From Rugalucina vietnamica (lineage: Eukaryota > Mollusca > Bivalvia > Lucinida > Lucinidae), in assembly GCA_964017185.1 (NCBI GenBank), contig OZ024875.1:42563486-42627485 (forward strand): 64,000 bases of DNA. Reading direction: 5' to 3'. Of the stretch, positions 1 to 12,700 are shown piece after piece. Positions within the stretch are counted from its first letter, which is position 1; every line of letters starts with the position of its first letter. The notes below the pieces were generated by a model that saw only the letters and a program-made list of their open reading frames with translations, was not told the origin of the DNA and did no database searches. A program made the translations under genes and the position numbers.

Positions 1-208
1 AACGACGACAATAACCAATCACAAGTGACATTGCTCATGACGTTGAGTTTCTGACGGTATATCACAGTATATACTGCAGAAAACTTTTGACACTATCCAA
101 TCAGACATCACTTTAGATTCTCACATGCATCCTACATGATCTGGAGATGGACGCTCCCTTGGAGGGTTAGGGTGCTATATCTAGTATGTGAATGATGCCT
201 TCACATTT

Positions 209-417
209 GAGCTGCTGCATGAGAAAACCAACAATTTGAGTTTCCAACCAGGTCTGACACAAACCGGTCTGTACAGTCTCAAGAGGCAGACTGGAAGCTC
301 GAACTTTTAGATTTAAGAGGAAGAGTAATTGTACCATCTGTGTAGCAAAAACTATGACGCTGATCTGCGTCTTTGTTTTCACATAGGCAGATTGTTGGTT
401 TTCTCATGCAATGGCTC
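209..417 (+). mobile_element. M-family palindromic MITE, copy 1
   Basis: Ends are GAGCTGCTGCATGAGAAAAC and the inverse form TTTTCTCATGCAATGGCTC. The central palindrome typical of this family has lost its left arm here, leaving only the 'gctgatctgcgtctttgttttc' side. No matching target duplication is visible. Confidence 0.85.
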
Positions 418-477
418 AGCTGTTATCCCACAAATTTTGTTGTGTTGGATAATTTGAGGTTTAATGTCCTAACAACA

Positions 478-545
478 GCTATAAAGGTCATATGGAGATC
501 TCATTTAAAGTCTCATCCAAACCACTAGAGAAGCCCTCGACTGAA
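478..545. repeat. SINE 3' fragment overlapping the exon 43 reading frame
   Basis: The phrase AAGGTCATATGGAGAT followed by a 'gactagagaagccc' stretch recurs at 7258-7310 and 54908-54985, where it is linked to a tRNA-like SINE. Here it forms the last in-frame codons of the exon 43 open frame and supplies its stop, so the true splice donor is probably upstream of it. Confidence 0.5.
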
Positions 546-564
546 CCTGCGATCCCAGGTTTAC

Positions 565-735
565 AGATTAAATCATTCATTTCATATACTTCATTGATTT
601 GTTGTACCTGTGGCGGCTCTATTGCACTGTCCTGATGTGACTCCTCCAAGTCATTGTGGTCCTCCGTCGTGTTGGTTATATCTTCTATCAACACTTCACC
701 TGGCTCCCGGGGCTCTGTGGTTGTACCATTGACTC
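565..735 (-). CDS. HUWE1: HUWE1 coding exon 43 (acidic linker, last in window)
   Basis: The acceptor TTTCTCAG is clear and joins in phase 1 to exon 42. The peptide is Glu/Asp-rich ([20 protein letters not shown]), fitting the acidic low-complexity part after the BH3-like region in HUWE1. The 3' edge is uncertain: I chose the weak donor ATCT|GTAAACC because the frame beyond it runs into a SINE fragment and then stops. Confidence 0.7.
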
Positions 736-3700
736 CTGAGAAAACAAACATAGCATAAGTTTTTACAGCATTGTTTTCATTGTGATTTGAGCCTGTGCGT
801 GAGAAAACCAACAATTTGCATGGGCGAAAACAAAGACGCAGATCAGCTTCGCGGTAACCGCGAAGCTGATCAGCGCCTTTGTTTTCGCTACTTGGATAGT
901 ACAATATCTCTTCTACTTAAATCCGAAATTTCAAGCTTCTAGCTCTTTTCTGTGACTGTACAGCCTGGTTTGTGTCGGACCTGGTCTGAAACTCAAATTG
1001 TTGGTTTTCTCATGCACAGGCTCATTTAATGTTCTACCCAAATTTTTCAGCCATGCTGAGACAGAACAATCACTTCCTGGAAATTACATGAACTGCGCCA
1101 TGAGAAAACTGAATTTTTGCCTACTTGAAAAACAAAGACGCAGACCAGATTCTCAGTAACTGCGAAGCTGATTCTCAGTAATTGCGAAAATGCATCTTCT
1201 TCCTCCTCTTTAATTTCATACTATGTCGTCTTCATGCCTGTTACGTACCGCAATTATGAGCCGCAACCCGAGAAAACCCGGTCTTCCGGATTTCCAACCT
1301 GGTCTGACGCAGTTACTGAAGATGGCTAGATGCTTGAAATTTCAGATTTAGGAAGAACAGGAATTGTACTATCCGTGTAGCGAAAAACAAAGGCGCTGAT
1401 CAGCTGTGCAGTTACTGCACATCTGATCTGCGCCTTTGTTTTCGCATAGGCAAAAATCTGGTTTTCTCATGAAGCGGCTCATATCTGACATTTCTGGAAA
1501 CCACAAAGACGTACAACTGACATGGAACTCAGTCCCTTACCTTCCTCAGTGTTAGGTATGGTAACATTATTCTCTGTATTTTCTGTTGTTTCCGTCTCAG
1601 TCTTTGCCTTTGTTTTCGCCGTCACGCCTTGCGCTGGCTGATTCACACTCCGTGACAATGTCTCTAGCGGCTTCAGTGCCGCGTTGATCGTATTTGCCAT
1701 ATACGGACTAGACAAATCCAGGTAGTAGGGAATTCTCGCCAAGTCTGTGACTAGACCGCGCTTCAACAGATTTTTCACTATATTGTTCATGACACTCTGT
1801 TGTCCTTTGAACACTTGATTCATTACTTGTCCTGGGCTCGGACACGACTCGATCATCGTACTGATTATGCCAGTGAGTGACTGGACCCGCGAATGTTTAT
1901 CGGCACTCTCCGGCAGCACCAGCGCCCTCTGCAAGGCCGCCTTCACTTCGTTGACTAGAGTCATCTGGGCTTCAGGACTGTGGTTACACGACGCGATGCT
2001 GGCTACGAAAACTCGTGACAGAGCAGGGCAGTCCTTGTCGCCCGCTCCTGTGTTGGCATGAAGCAAGTGATCCAGCACAAAGGCTAACACAGAACAGTCC
2101 TACAAACAGTAACATTCAAAACATTATGAGTAAAATGAAAATGTCCTGTTAAATCTTAGATCCATAGTTACGTCATGAAGATACTATCTTGATTCAGTCT
2201 CATCTCAAAGACTTGAATGGAAGCTATAATAAACAATACTGAACAATAGAAGAAAGCCCAGTTGTGAGCTGATTTTTTTTTCAACACTTGTGAAAAATTA
2301 AAATAGTGTTTTCTGAGGAAAACTATGTCCCCCCAACCGTTTAGTAATTGAAGTGTAGTTACCTTGTTATATGAAGTTTTTCTATGGAAGACACCATGCC
2401 CATCTTGTTCTGTATGGTGTGGTAGTTTAAACTTGTTTTGGACCCTGTCTAAAATTAGGTCACGATCACCAAATTCTTATAAACTCTGAACCTCTTCACA
2501 ACAATGCTTCTGTGCAAGTTTGGTTAAAATCCATCAATTGGTTTACAAGTTATCGCGTCCGAAAGACTAATTTCAACAGTTATGAACTAGTGACCTTGGA
2601 AATTAGGTCAAGGTCACCAAAATCTTATCAACTCTGAGCAACTTCTGTGCAAGTTTGGTCAAAATCTATCAATTAGTTTACAAGATATCGTATCGGAAAA
2701 ACTAATCTAAATAGTTTTATGGACTCGTGACCTTGAAAATTAGGTCAAGGTCATCAAAATCTAACCAACTCTGAGCCTCCTCCAAACAATGCTTCTGAGC
2801 AAGTTTGGTCAAAATCCATCTATTGGTTTACAAGATATTGCGTTGGAAATACTAATTTCAACAGTTTTTATGGACTCACAACCTTGAAAATTAGGTCAAG
2901 GTCACCAAAATCTATTCAACTCTGAGCCTTCTCGCAACAATGCTTCTGTGCAAATTTGGTCAAAATCCATCAATTGGTTTACAAGATATTGCGTTGGAAA
3001 GACTAATTTCAACATTTTTTATAGACTCGTGACCTTGAAAATTAGGTCAAGGTCACCGAAATCTAATCAACTCTGAGCCTCCTCCCAACAATGCTTCTGT
3101 GCAAGTTTGGTCAAAATCCATCAATTGGTTTATAAGATATTGCGTTGGAAAGACTAATTTCAACAGTTTTTATGGACTTGTGACCTTGAAAATTAGGTCA
3201 AGGTCACCAAAATCTAATCAACTCTGAGCCTCCTCCCAACAATGCTCTTGTGCAAGTTTGGTCAAAATCCATTCATTTGTTCAGAAGATATCGTGTCGGA
3301 AAACCTAATTTGATCAGTTTTCATGGGCTGGTGACCTTGAAAATGAGGTCAAGGTCACCAAAATCTAATCAACTCTTTCCCCCCTCCCAACCATGTATCT
3401 ATGCAAGTTTGGTCAAAATCCATCCACTGGTTCAAAAGATATCGTGTCGGAAAGAAGCTAAGCAGACGCCGACGCGAATGCGGACGCCGACCGGATCCGC
3501 ACCAAAAACAATATGTTCCCCACCTTCGGTTGGGGGGACATAATTTATAAAGATAAGGATGTTAATTATAATTGAGCCGCAGCATCAGATAGTACAATTC
3601 TTCTTCTACTTAAATCTGAAATTTCAAGCTTTTCAGCCTTTTCAGAGACTGTACATAGGCTGGTTTGTCGGACCTGGTCGGAAACCTGAATTGTTGGTTT

Positions 3701-6700
3701 TCTTATGCAAAGGCTCATATACATACCTCTGTAATTAACTCTGACTGTCCAGCAACATACATGTGCTGTGTAATCAGCTGTGTACAACTACAGTAAGACT
3801 TTATAATCTCTGATATCATACGCAGTATTGATGACTTTGGCAGCAGGGGACGTTGTTTCTTAGATTCCTCAGAGGACTTGGTCTCCCCATCCTTGCTTGA
3901 GGTCTTGGATGAACCAGCCTCTGAAGACTCGCCTGGAACCTACAATAATCCAGTCAAACATCTGGTATTTCTTCCATTCTATCAATACTCTTTGCTGAGC
4001 AACCCAATGCTTTATTAAATAGAGAATCTTACACACATGGTATTTAACACAAGCCTTTCGAAGGTTTAATGAATTGAAATGTAAAATTTCACAGAAACTT
4101 TGCACTGTTGTCACAAACTTCACATGGAACTCCTGCAAAAGTTTTAATAGATGAGTGCATATCATACATATGAACTTAATTTTCACAAAAATTTGCCAAT
4201 TCATTGACTTGCGAATTCAAAAATCTCGTTAATAATGAATCTCTTAAGACTTTACAAACACGTTTGTGAATTCAAGACCTAGCAAATAATTCAGAAATAG
4301 AAAATTTCGCAAAATATCCCATGAAAATTTCCAAATTTACAGTATTACATAACGTTATCCACCCAATAACAGCAGCATCATATGATTAAGGAGCTTAACA
4401 ATTTTTACATCAAATTCAATATTATTTGACGGTTGAAATATGATTATCTGATTTATTCCTCGGAGCCTTCATTTAGAGCCTCTATGAGAAGTACATCAAA
4501 TTTACTGTAGCATTCTGCCCTTCTCGATATGACCCATATAGTGGGTCAGCCGTACACAAGAATGCTTTGTCCATCAAACCTGCAGTAGAGCAATCTCTCA
4601 CTAACAGAAATATGAGCTGCGCCAGGAGAAAGCCAACGTTTTATACATGATCAGCATCAAAGCCTTTGTTATCGCTACAGTGATTGTACAATTCCTCCTC
4701 CAAAATCACAAAATTTACAGCCTGTAACCATATTCTATGACTACACAGCATTGTTTGTGTCAGACCTGGTCGAAAATTCAGATTGTTGGTTTTCTCATGC
4801 GAAAGCTCAATTATCATAACAAAGCATATTTACCGGTGTCTCGTCCTCTGTAGCTTGTATCTCTACAGTAGCACTGGTTCTCTCCGACATCTCACTGACG
4901 ACCTCCGCTATGGCCTCGGCAAATGTCTTGTCCTTACTTTCACCTGGGCTACCTAGAAATACAGCAGATAAAATGTTGAACAACTGAAATGTATTTTGCA
5001 GTACACTGAAACGCCCTATCCAAATGTAACAATATCAGCTATAGTCTCTGAAAATGTCTTGGACTTACTCTCACCTGGGTTACCTAGAAATAAATCAGAG
5101 ATATCCTGAGTATTGTTTTTGACAGGTAAGTTTGGGCATTTTGTGCGACTTTTATTTTAAAGATTTTAAAACGCCCCTAAAATTGAAAGTGGACTCACCC
5201 TAATGATAATGATTGGAAAATCCATTCGTCAAATATGGGTTAACGAGACAAGGTATTGCCAATGAAATGCCAGCCTATATAGAATCTAACTATATTCTTA
5301 TTATGTAGGTTTGCAGTATCTGCATTAACAGATTTTACATGTTCAAAATCTTCAGTATGTCTTTTTAAATCACCCAAAATTAGCAGAGCTTTATGCCTAT
5401 CCTACCTTCATCTTGTTTCCAGGAGTATTTGACAATAAGAGCGTTGAGCAAACTTTCCACCATATCTTTTAGAGGTGACTGAATAGACGTACACATCAGC
5501 TGTTTAGTTGAACTACACTTGATGATCTGTGGAGCATTAGGGCCTGTCAGACGAGCTTCGTCTTCATCTGGAAGTGGAGGTATGAGAAAATATTTAACAA
5601 AATCTTGTTTATTTATTGTGGCCTGAGGGCCACACAATAGAATAGCTGGGGTGACTGAATAGATGTTATGTCAGTTGTTTAATTGAACTGCATTTGATGA
5701 TCTAATGAGCAAGTGGAAGCATGATGAAGCATTGGAAACAATTTTAGTTCTTACACAACACTTAACAATCTGCAAAATCATCTGCTGATTATGACAAAAT
5801 AACCACCCTCACAAGGCTTCTTTAAACTGTTTATGCTCCTGACAACACACCAATAGGTTTCTGAAATTTCTGCCACTCTGATTTTGAACTGAACATGGGG
5901 CATTCTACACCCAACATGCCGGCATTGAACCATTCTTAAGGAGAGAAATAAATGCCAATGTTAAAATGTAGACAACTTTAAAAGAAAACTATCACATATA
6001 ATAGTTTTCTGCAATGAAGATGTCAGTTACTGTAGCATTCTGCCCTTCTCGATATGACCCATATAGAGGGGCCAGCCGTACACAAGAATGCAAAGAAAAG
6101 ATTCTGACAATATTTCTTAACATGTTCAAATAAAGTTAACTATAACAGAGACTTAACATACAGAACTGAGATGCAAGTATCTTCTCTCAAAAGAAAACAT
6201 GTACACGTACAAAGTTTTCTGCAATGAAGACATCAGTTACTGTAGCATTCTGCCCTTCTTGATATGACCCATATAGTAGGGCCAGCCGTACACAAGAACG
6301 CATGGAAACATCTTGACAATAATTATTGTTGCCCAATTATGTTCAAATATGGTTGTCTTTCATGGATACATGAGATTTTACATTTGAGCTCATGGGAAAA
6401 CCGACAATGTGGTTTCCGAACTGGTCCGACACAAACCGGACTGTACAGTCACAGAAGATGGTTAGAGGCTGGAAATTTTGGATTTAGAAAGTAGAGAATT
6501 GTACTGTCAGTGTAGCAAAAACAAAGGCGCTGATCAGCTTCGCAGTTACTGCGAAGCTGATCTGCGCCTTTGTTTTCGCATATGCAGATTGCTGGCTTTC
6601 TCATGGCATGGCTCATTTAGTAATAAGAATAGATGTTGATATCTTCTATCAATAGAAATCAATCATGTACAAATGTTTTCAACGATGAAGATTTCAGTCT

Positions 6701-9700
6701 GCCATTCTCGATATGACCCATATACTGGAGCCAGCCGTACACAAGAATGCAGCCTTTCTTACTTCTTCTTTCACAGACAGTACAATCTCTCTTCATCTTA
6801 TATCTAAAATGTTAGCTTCAACACTTCTGTGAATATACAGGCCGGTTTGCGTTGACATAGCCTACAACGCCGAAGACCGGTTTTCACGTATAGTTGCACA
6901 AGGTTGACATTTTTTTTTTTATTTTTCATTGAACTATACCTCTCTTTGAAGGTGGTGGCAAAGCAATCCTCATAATCTCTTGGGCCAGTTCAGAGAACAG
7001 TGTCGGGTTTCTGCAGGCCGCAGGTCCTAGCACCCTGAGGACGTAGTGCATCTCCTTGGCTCCCACACTGCGCTGAGAAACACCACTGGCACTGGACCCA
7101 GACCCTGAACACACACTCTTGATTACCTGTAAGAAGAATAGGGGGTAACATGAACCTCGGCATGATTATACTATTATTTGGGTTTCTCGTTCACTTACAG
7201 CTAAGGTTGGGCATCTGTCCAGTCCAATTAATCTTCACAGTTCACTCAAAATCCATCAACATCTAAGGTCATATGGAGACAGGACCAAGGTCAGTCTTAT
7301 TCGAAAGACTGGAGAATTGGGGAAAGTGCCCGCCAGCTTACCAGGGCAAGTGGCTTAATCGCTACACCACCAAAGCTTCTTCAGGCTCATCTCAGACTTG
7401 CTGAATGTAAAGCCCAGTCATCAGTTCAAGAATAATTCAATTTAGAAAAGGCTGTATATTCAGCATAAGTAAACCATACTAAACTAGAAATTGGCTGCAA
7501 GCAAGGCTTTCAGTATACCCCCCCGCAAAATTATCTGAAGCTGGCCAATAACTTCCTAAGTCAAACATGCAGAAAATTTGTCAAAGATATCTTTTCAGCA
7601 TTATAATCCTTCATGTACATCCCCAGTATGCCAGGCACATCTATAAGATATTAAAAGAATATATTGAAAGCTTGAGGTTGATTTCAATGTATGCACTATG
7701 ATCATTGTTTATCATGAGAAATGGTAAAAATTGGCTAAGTTAAATAAAAGCTGTAAGTTTGTCAAAAATTAAATTTTCAGCATGAAAATTATTCATGCAC
7801 ATCTAAAATATATCTGGAACAAATCTACAAAGAATCTATAAGAAACATTGAAAGCCCTTGGAGGAGTTGATTCACAAAGTATGCACTACCAACCATTATT
7901 GTATATAAGCAATGGTCAAGAAATGGCTATGTTGAAAAATGATGTAAATTTGTCAAATATCACTTTTTCAGTATTATAATTATTCATGCACATCTTCAAT
8001 ATGTGTGGAACATGTCTCAAAGTATTGAAAAGAAATACTGAAAGCCCTACGAGGAGTTGATTTCACAAACCATCATTGTATATAAGCAATGGTCAAACAA
8101 TGGCCATGTTAAAAAATGCTGTAAATTTGTCAAAAATTAATTTTTCAGTATTATAATTCTTCATGCACATCTTCAATATGTGAGGAACATGTCTGCAAAG
8201 TATCAAAAAGAAATACTGAAAGCCCTTGGAGGAGTTGATTTCACAAAATGTGCACTACCAACCATTTTTGTATATAAGCAATGGTAAAAAAATGGCTATG
8301 TTGAAAAATGCTGTAAATTTGTCAAAAATTATTTTTTCAGCATTATAATTCTTCATGCACATCTTCAATATGTGTGGAACATATCTGCAAAGTATTGATA
8401 AGAAATACTGAAAGCCCTAGGAGGAGTTGATTTCACAAAATATGCACTACCAACCATTATTGTTTAAGCAATGGTCAAAAAATGGCTATGTTGAAAAATG
8501 CTGTAAATTTGTCAAAAATTATTTTTTCAGCATTATAATTCTTCATGCACATCTTCAATATGTGTGGAACATGTCTGCAAGGTATTGAAAAGAAATACTG
8601 AAAGCCCTAGGAGAAGTTGATTTCACAAACTATGAACTACCAATCATTATTGTATATAAGCAATGGTCAAAAAATGGCTATGTTGAAAAATGCTGTAAAT
8701 TTGTCAAAAATTATTTTTTCAGCATTATAATTCTTCATGCACATCTTCAATATGTGTGGAACATGTCTGCAAAGTATTGAAAAGAAACACTGAAAGCCCT
8801 AGGAGGAGTTGATTTCACAAACTATGCACTACCAACCATTATTGAATATGGCAATTATCGAAAATTGGCTAAGTTCAAAATGCTGTAAATTTGTCAAAAT
8901 TCATTTTTTCAGCATAATACTTCTTCATGCATATCTTCAATATCTCTGGCACATATCTGCAAAGTATCAAAAGAGAATATTGAAAGCTGTAGGAGGAGTT
9001 GATTTCACAAAGTATGCACTATTAGCACTATGGCAAACATTCTATGTATAGGTTTAAAAAGTCCCATAACTCTTGCAAAACTGACCCTTTGGCCCCTAAA
9101 TTCATACCACACATGTGTTGTCTTATGGTGCAGGTGTGTTGAAAATTTGAAGAACATCAGGCAAAAACTACTTAAGTTATTCAGCAAAGATGTCAAAATG
9201 TTGACGGAATGACGGAATCACGGAATCACGGAATTACGGACAGACTGAAAACAGTATACCCCCCTAAAACTTCGTTTTGCGGGGGGTATAAAAATCTGAA
9301 TTAGCAACTGTCAGCACAGAAATTGGCAACATAAAAGATACAAAACAAAAGCCAATGTGATAATCAACGACAGCAATCTCATGCAGAAACTTTGAATATC
9401 AAATTCTGATAAATGGTTTACAGAAACTTGCATCATATCATCCCATGCTGTCAGACTGTTTCAAGATCAAAGACGTTTATGAGATATACAAACCTTCTCC
9501 ATACAGTATTTCAATGAAGGTGGCTCTTCTAAGATGTGTCGAAATATCAACATGGTGAGGGATAGGAAACCCTGGAATGCCGAGGCTTGGGTGAGTGACA
9601 GCAACAATTTTGGTCCTCCGAGTTCAGCAAACTGTAACGCATACTTGTGTTCCCTAGTGAGTCGTAGGATGAGACGTAATGCTGCGTGTAGGGTCTCCGC

Positions 9701-12700
9701 TTCCACGGGAATACTGATGAGGCTTACCACAGATCTGAATAGAAAGGCACTAACTTAAGTCTTAAAGCCATCAGAAAAGTATGGGGAAATGAGACTCGTT
9801 TGAGTTTATGCTGTATGCTCAAAATGTTCATAACTAATTTTCTCAACTCTTTTAAGTTCTTGCAAATACCTAATTTTTCTTACTTTGAAAAATATTAGCT
9901 CCTTCAAAGAAGAATATGATAACTTTTAGCCTGTCCGATTAACAAAATATTACATTTACCTTATAACTTCTGCCACCTGAACATTGTTTAATCCTTTAAC
10001 CACCAAAGATGGCTTCGTCTTTTCACTGGATGGGGGAGATGCCATTTCTGTGTCCATGACTGGGGGGAGGGAGGGGGTGGTGGCGGACTGGGTAGCGTTG
10101 TTCTCCTCTTTCTGTTCCTTCTTAGGGGGTGGTGCGGTCTCCTCGGGGGGAAATGTCAGCATGATGGGACGACGATTGGACGTTTCTTCATTTACCTGGA
10201 ATAAATGATCTTATAGAGCATGATTTATGATATACCACTGAAAGTGAGCTATTACTTGAGCCGCCTCGTGGGAAAACCAACAATGTGGTTTCCGAACAGG
10301 TTTGACACAAACCAGACTGTGCAGCTACAGAAGCAGGCTAGAAGCTTGAAATTTCGGATTTAAGAAGAAGAGGGATTGTACTATCCGAGTAGCGAAAACA
10401 AAGGCGCTGATCAGCTTCGCGGTTACCGCGAAGCTGATCTGCGCCTTTGTTTTCGCCTATGCAGATTGTTGGTTTTCCCACGGGGCGGCTCATTTACATG
10501 TAATAAATCAGGTGGTTCAAAATGTGCAGTCAAAGCATAAAAACACTGGACACATGCTTTATTTTACTTTTTTTCTACCTTTCTACTGTAGTCACTAAAC
10601 CAAATACATGTAAGGGTTGAAACTTGAGCAACAGGCTGATTAGAGCCTTTGTTTGTTCTTTTCTCTGTCAGCATTTTAATAAACAGTCATTTTGTTTGGA
10701 AAGCAGGCTAGTTTCAATGTCTTGACCTAGTACAATTCTTGCCAAAATACAGATTTATAAGGCTTGACATAAATTCCTGCCGTACCTGGACCATAGAGCT
10801 GAAGTGTACAGTGTAACGTCGTCTCCCTGCAGTAAACCTGACAGAAGTCTCCCCAGCTCTGTAGGCGTCATCTATCGTCTTGTTGTTCCCAGTGTTGTAT
10901 TTACACCACCGGCCGCTCTGGTCGTCAAACCACTTCCACGTGTGGCAGTTGGCCTGAAATGACACAGAAGTATTGTGTATACTCTATACATTTAAAAAAA
11001 AATTCAGTCATGTTGAGAGAACCACGTTCCTAGATATTAACCACTATTATGGGGACTGCTAAAAGATACTACCTTTGGAGTTTGAGCCCAGCACCTTTCA
11101 TTTGAAGCCTGGTGCTTTTACCACAAGGACACCACACATCTTGTAATAATGAAGTACTAAAGGGCTCCACTGAGATTTAAACCCTCTACCTCTTGATCCA
11201 GTATTCCCCTCTACCACTAGGCCACTGCATGCCACTTTGTCTCTATGATGAGTAGCAGATATGCATGCCTTTCTTGAAATGCATATCATACAGAAGCCCA
11301 TTAAAGCACTTTCGAAATCATGTCAGTGTAATCTATCTGTACTCCATGATACAGTTTGGTTAAGAGGCTATACAAACACTTAAATCTCACAATCAATCTA
11401 CAACAGAATCTTACCAGAGATTTTTCTGCTTCGGCCTTTCGTTGTGATATCACAGACACTTTCTCATAAAGATCCAGCAGTAACAGCAGTGGGGCAAGCC
11501 ATCTGGAACAAATCAGTAAAATTTGTAATGTCAATGTGTGCGCTGCCACATAAGGAAACCAACAACATGCATAGGCAGAAATACCAGAGGACCAATGGTC
11601 CTGTAAACGCTCACCTGAGATCAGCTGCATATACCAATAAACATGTTTGAATATTATGGTATTTAACTCCAGTGCAGGGGCAGATAAGCCCTTGGGCCAT
11701 TTTCTTTTTTCAGAATCTTCAATATTCTGTCCATTTGCCAATTTCCTGTTGGCTTTTTCCTTCAAATGACATTTTAACAGTTTTCCCAATTCAGATGCAC
11801 AGGCAACCCATGTTGACCTTGCCATAAACTTGGTCAAGGTCATCACAGGGTCATGATTTATATATACATTGGAGTACTTAAGCCATCGATGCCTCACGCC
11901 AAGTTTCCTTGAAATCAGTCTATTGGTTTCAGAGAAGATGATTTTGATGGGTTTTTACCATATATGGGCATGGCGGCCATCTTGGTCATGTGACCTAGAT
12001 TATTTATATACACATTGATTCCCCCATTCTATAGATGCTTCACTTAAAATTTGGCTTTGTTTAGCCAAGCGGTTTCAGAGGAGAAGACGTTTGAATATTA
12101 TGGAAATATACATGTATATTGCCCCGGGGTGGGGGCACATGAGCCCCTGGGGTCCAATTTTTTTCAGAATCATTAATATCCAGTCCTACTGCCCATTTCC
12201 TGCAAGACTTTCACTTTAAATGACATTTTAAAAGTATTCCCCATTCAAATGCATTGGTACCTATGTTGACCTTCCCGTAAAATAGGTCAAGGTCATCACA
12301 GGGTCATGATTTATATACACATTGTAGTGCTTGAGCCATCGATGCTTCGTGCCAAGTTTCGTTGAAATCGGTCAACCGGTTCTGGAGAAGAAGATTTTTG
12401 AACGGTTTTTACCATATATGGGCATGGCGGCCATCTTGGTCATGTGACCTGGATTTTTTATATACATATTTGTTACCCCTTCCTATTGATGCTTCACATA
12501 AAATTTCGCTTTGATTGGCCAAGCGGTTTCAGAGGAAATGTTTGAATATTATGGAGATATACATGTATATTGCCCCGGGGTGGGGGCGGATGAGCCCCTG
12601 GTGCCCAATTTTTTTCAGAATCATTAATATTCAGTCCTACTGCTCATTTTCTGCAAGATTTTTCCTTTAAATGACAATTTAACAATTTTTCCCATTCAAA

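Noticed and set aside
7483-9290. Terminal GC hairpins with following T/A runs as possible transcription terminators.
   Set aside because: They recur only as ends of mobile elements and the outer arm matches the 5' block, so a transposition role explains them better.
11301-11897. 198-residue minus-strand frame.
   Set aside because: Only its part at 11415-11502 is a real exon (34); the rest is intron and family C sequence read through.
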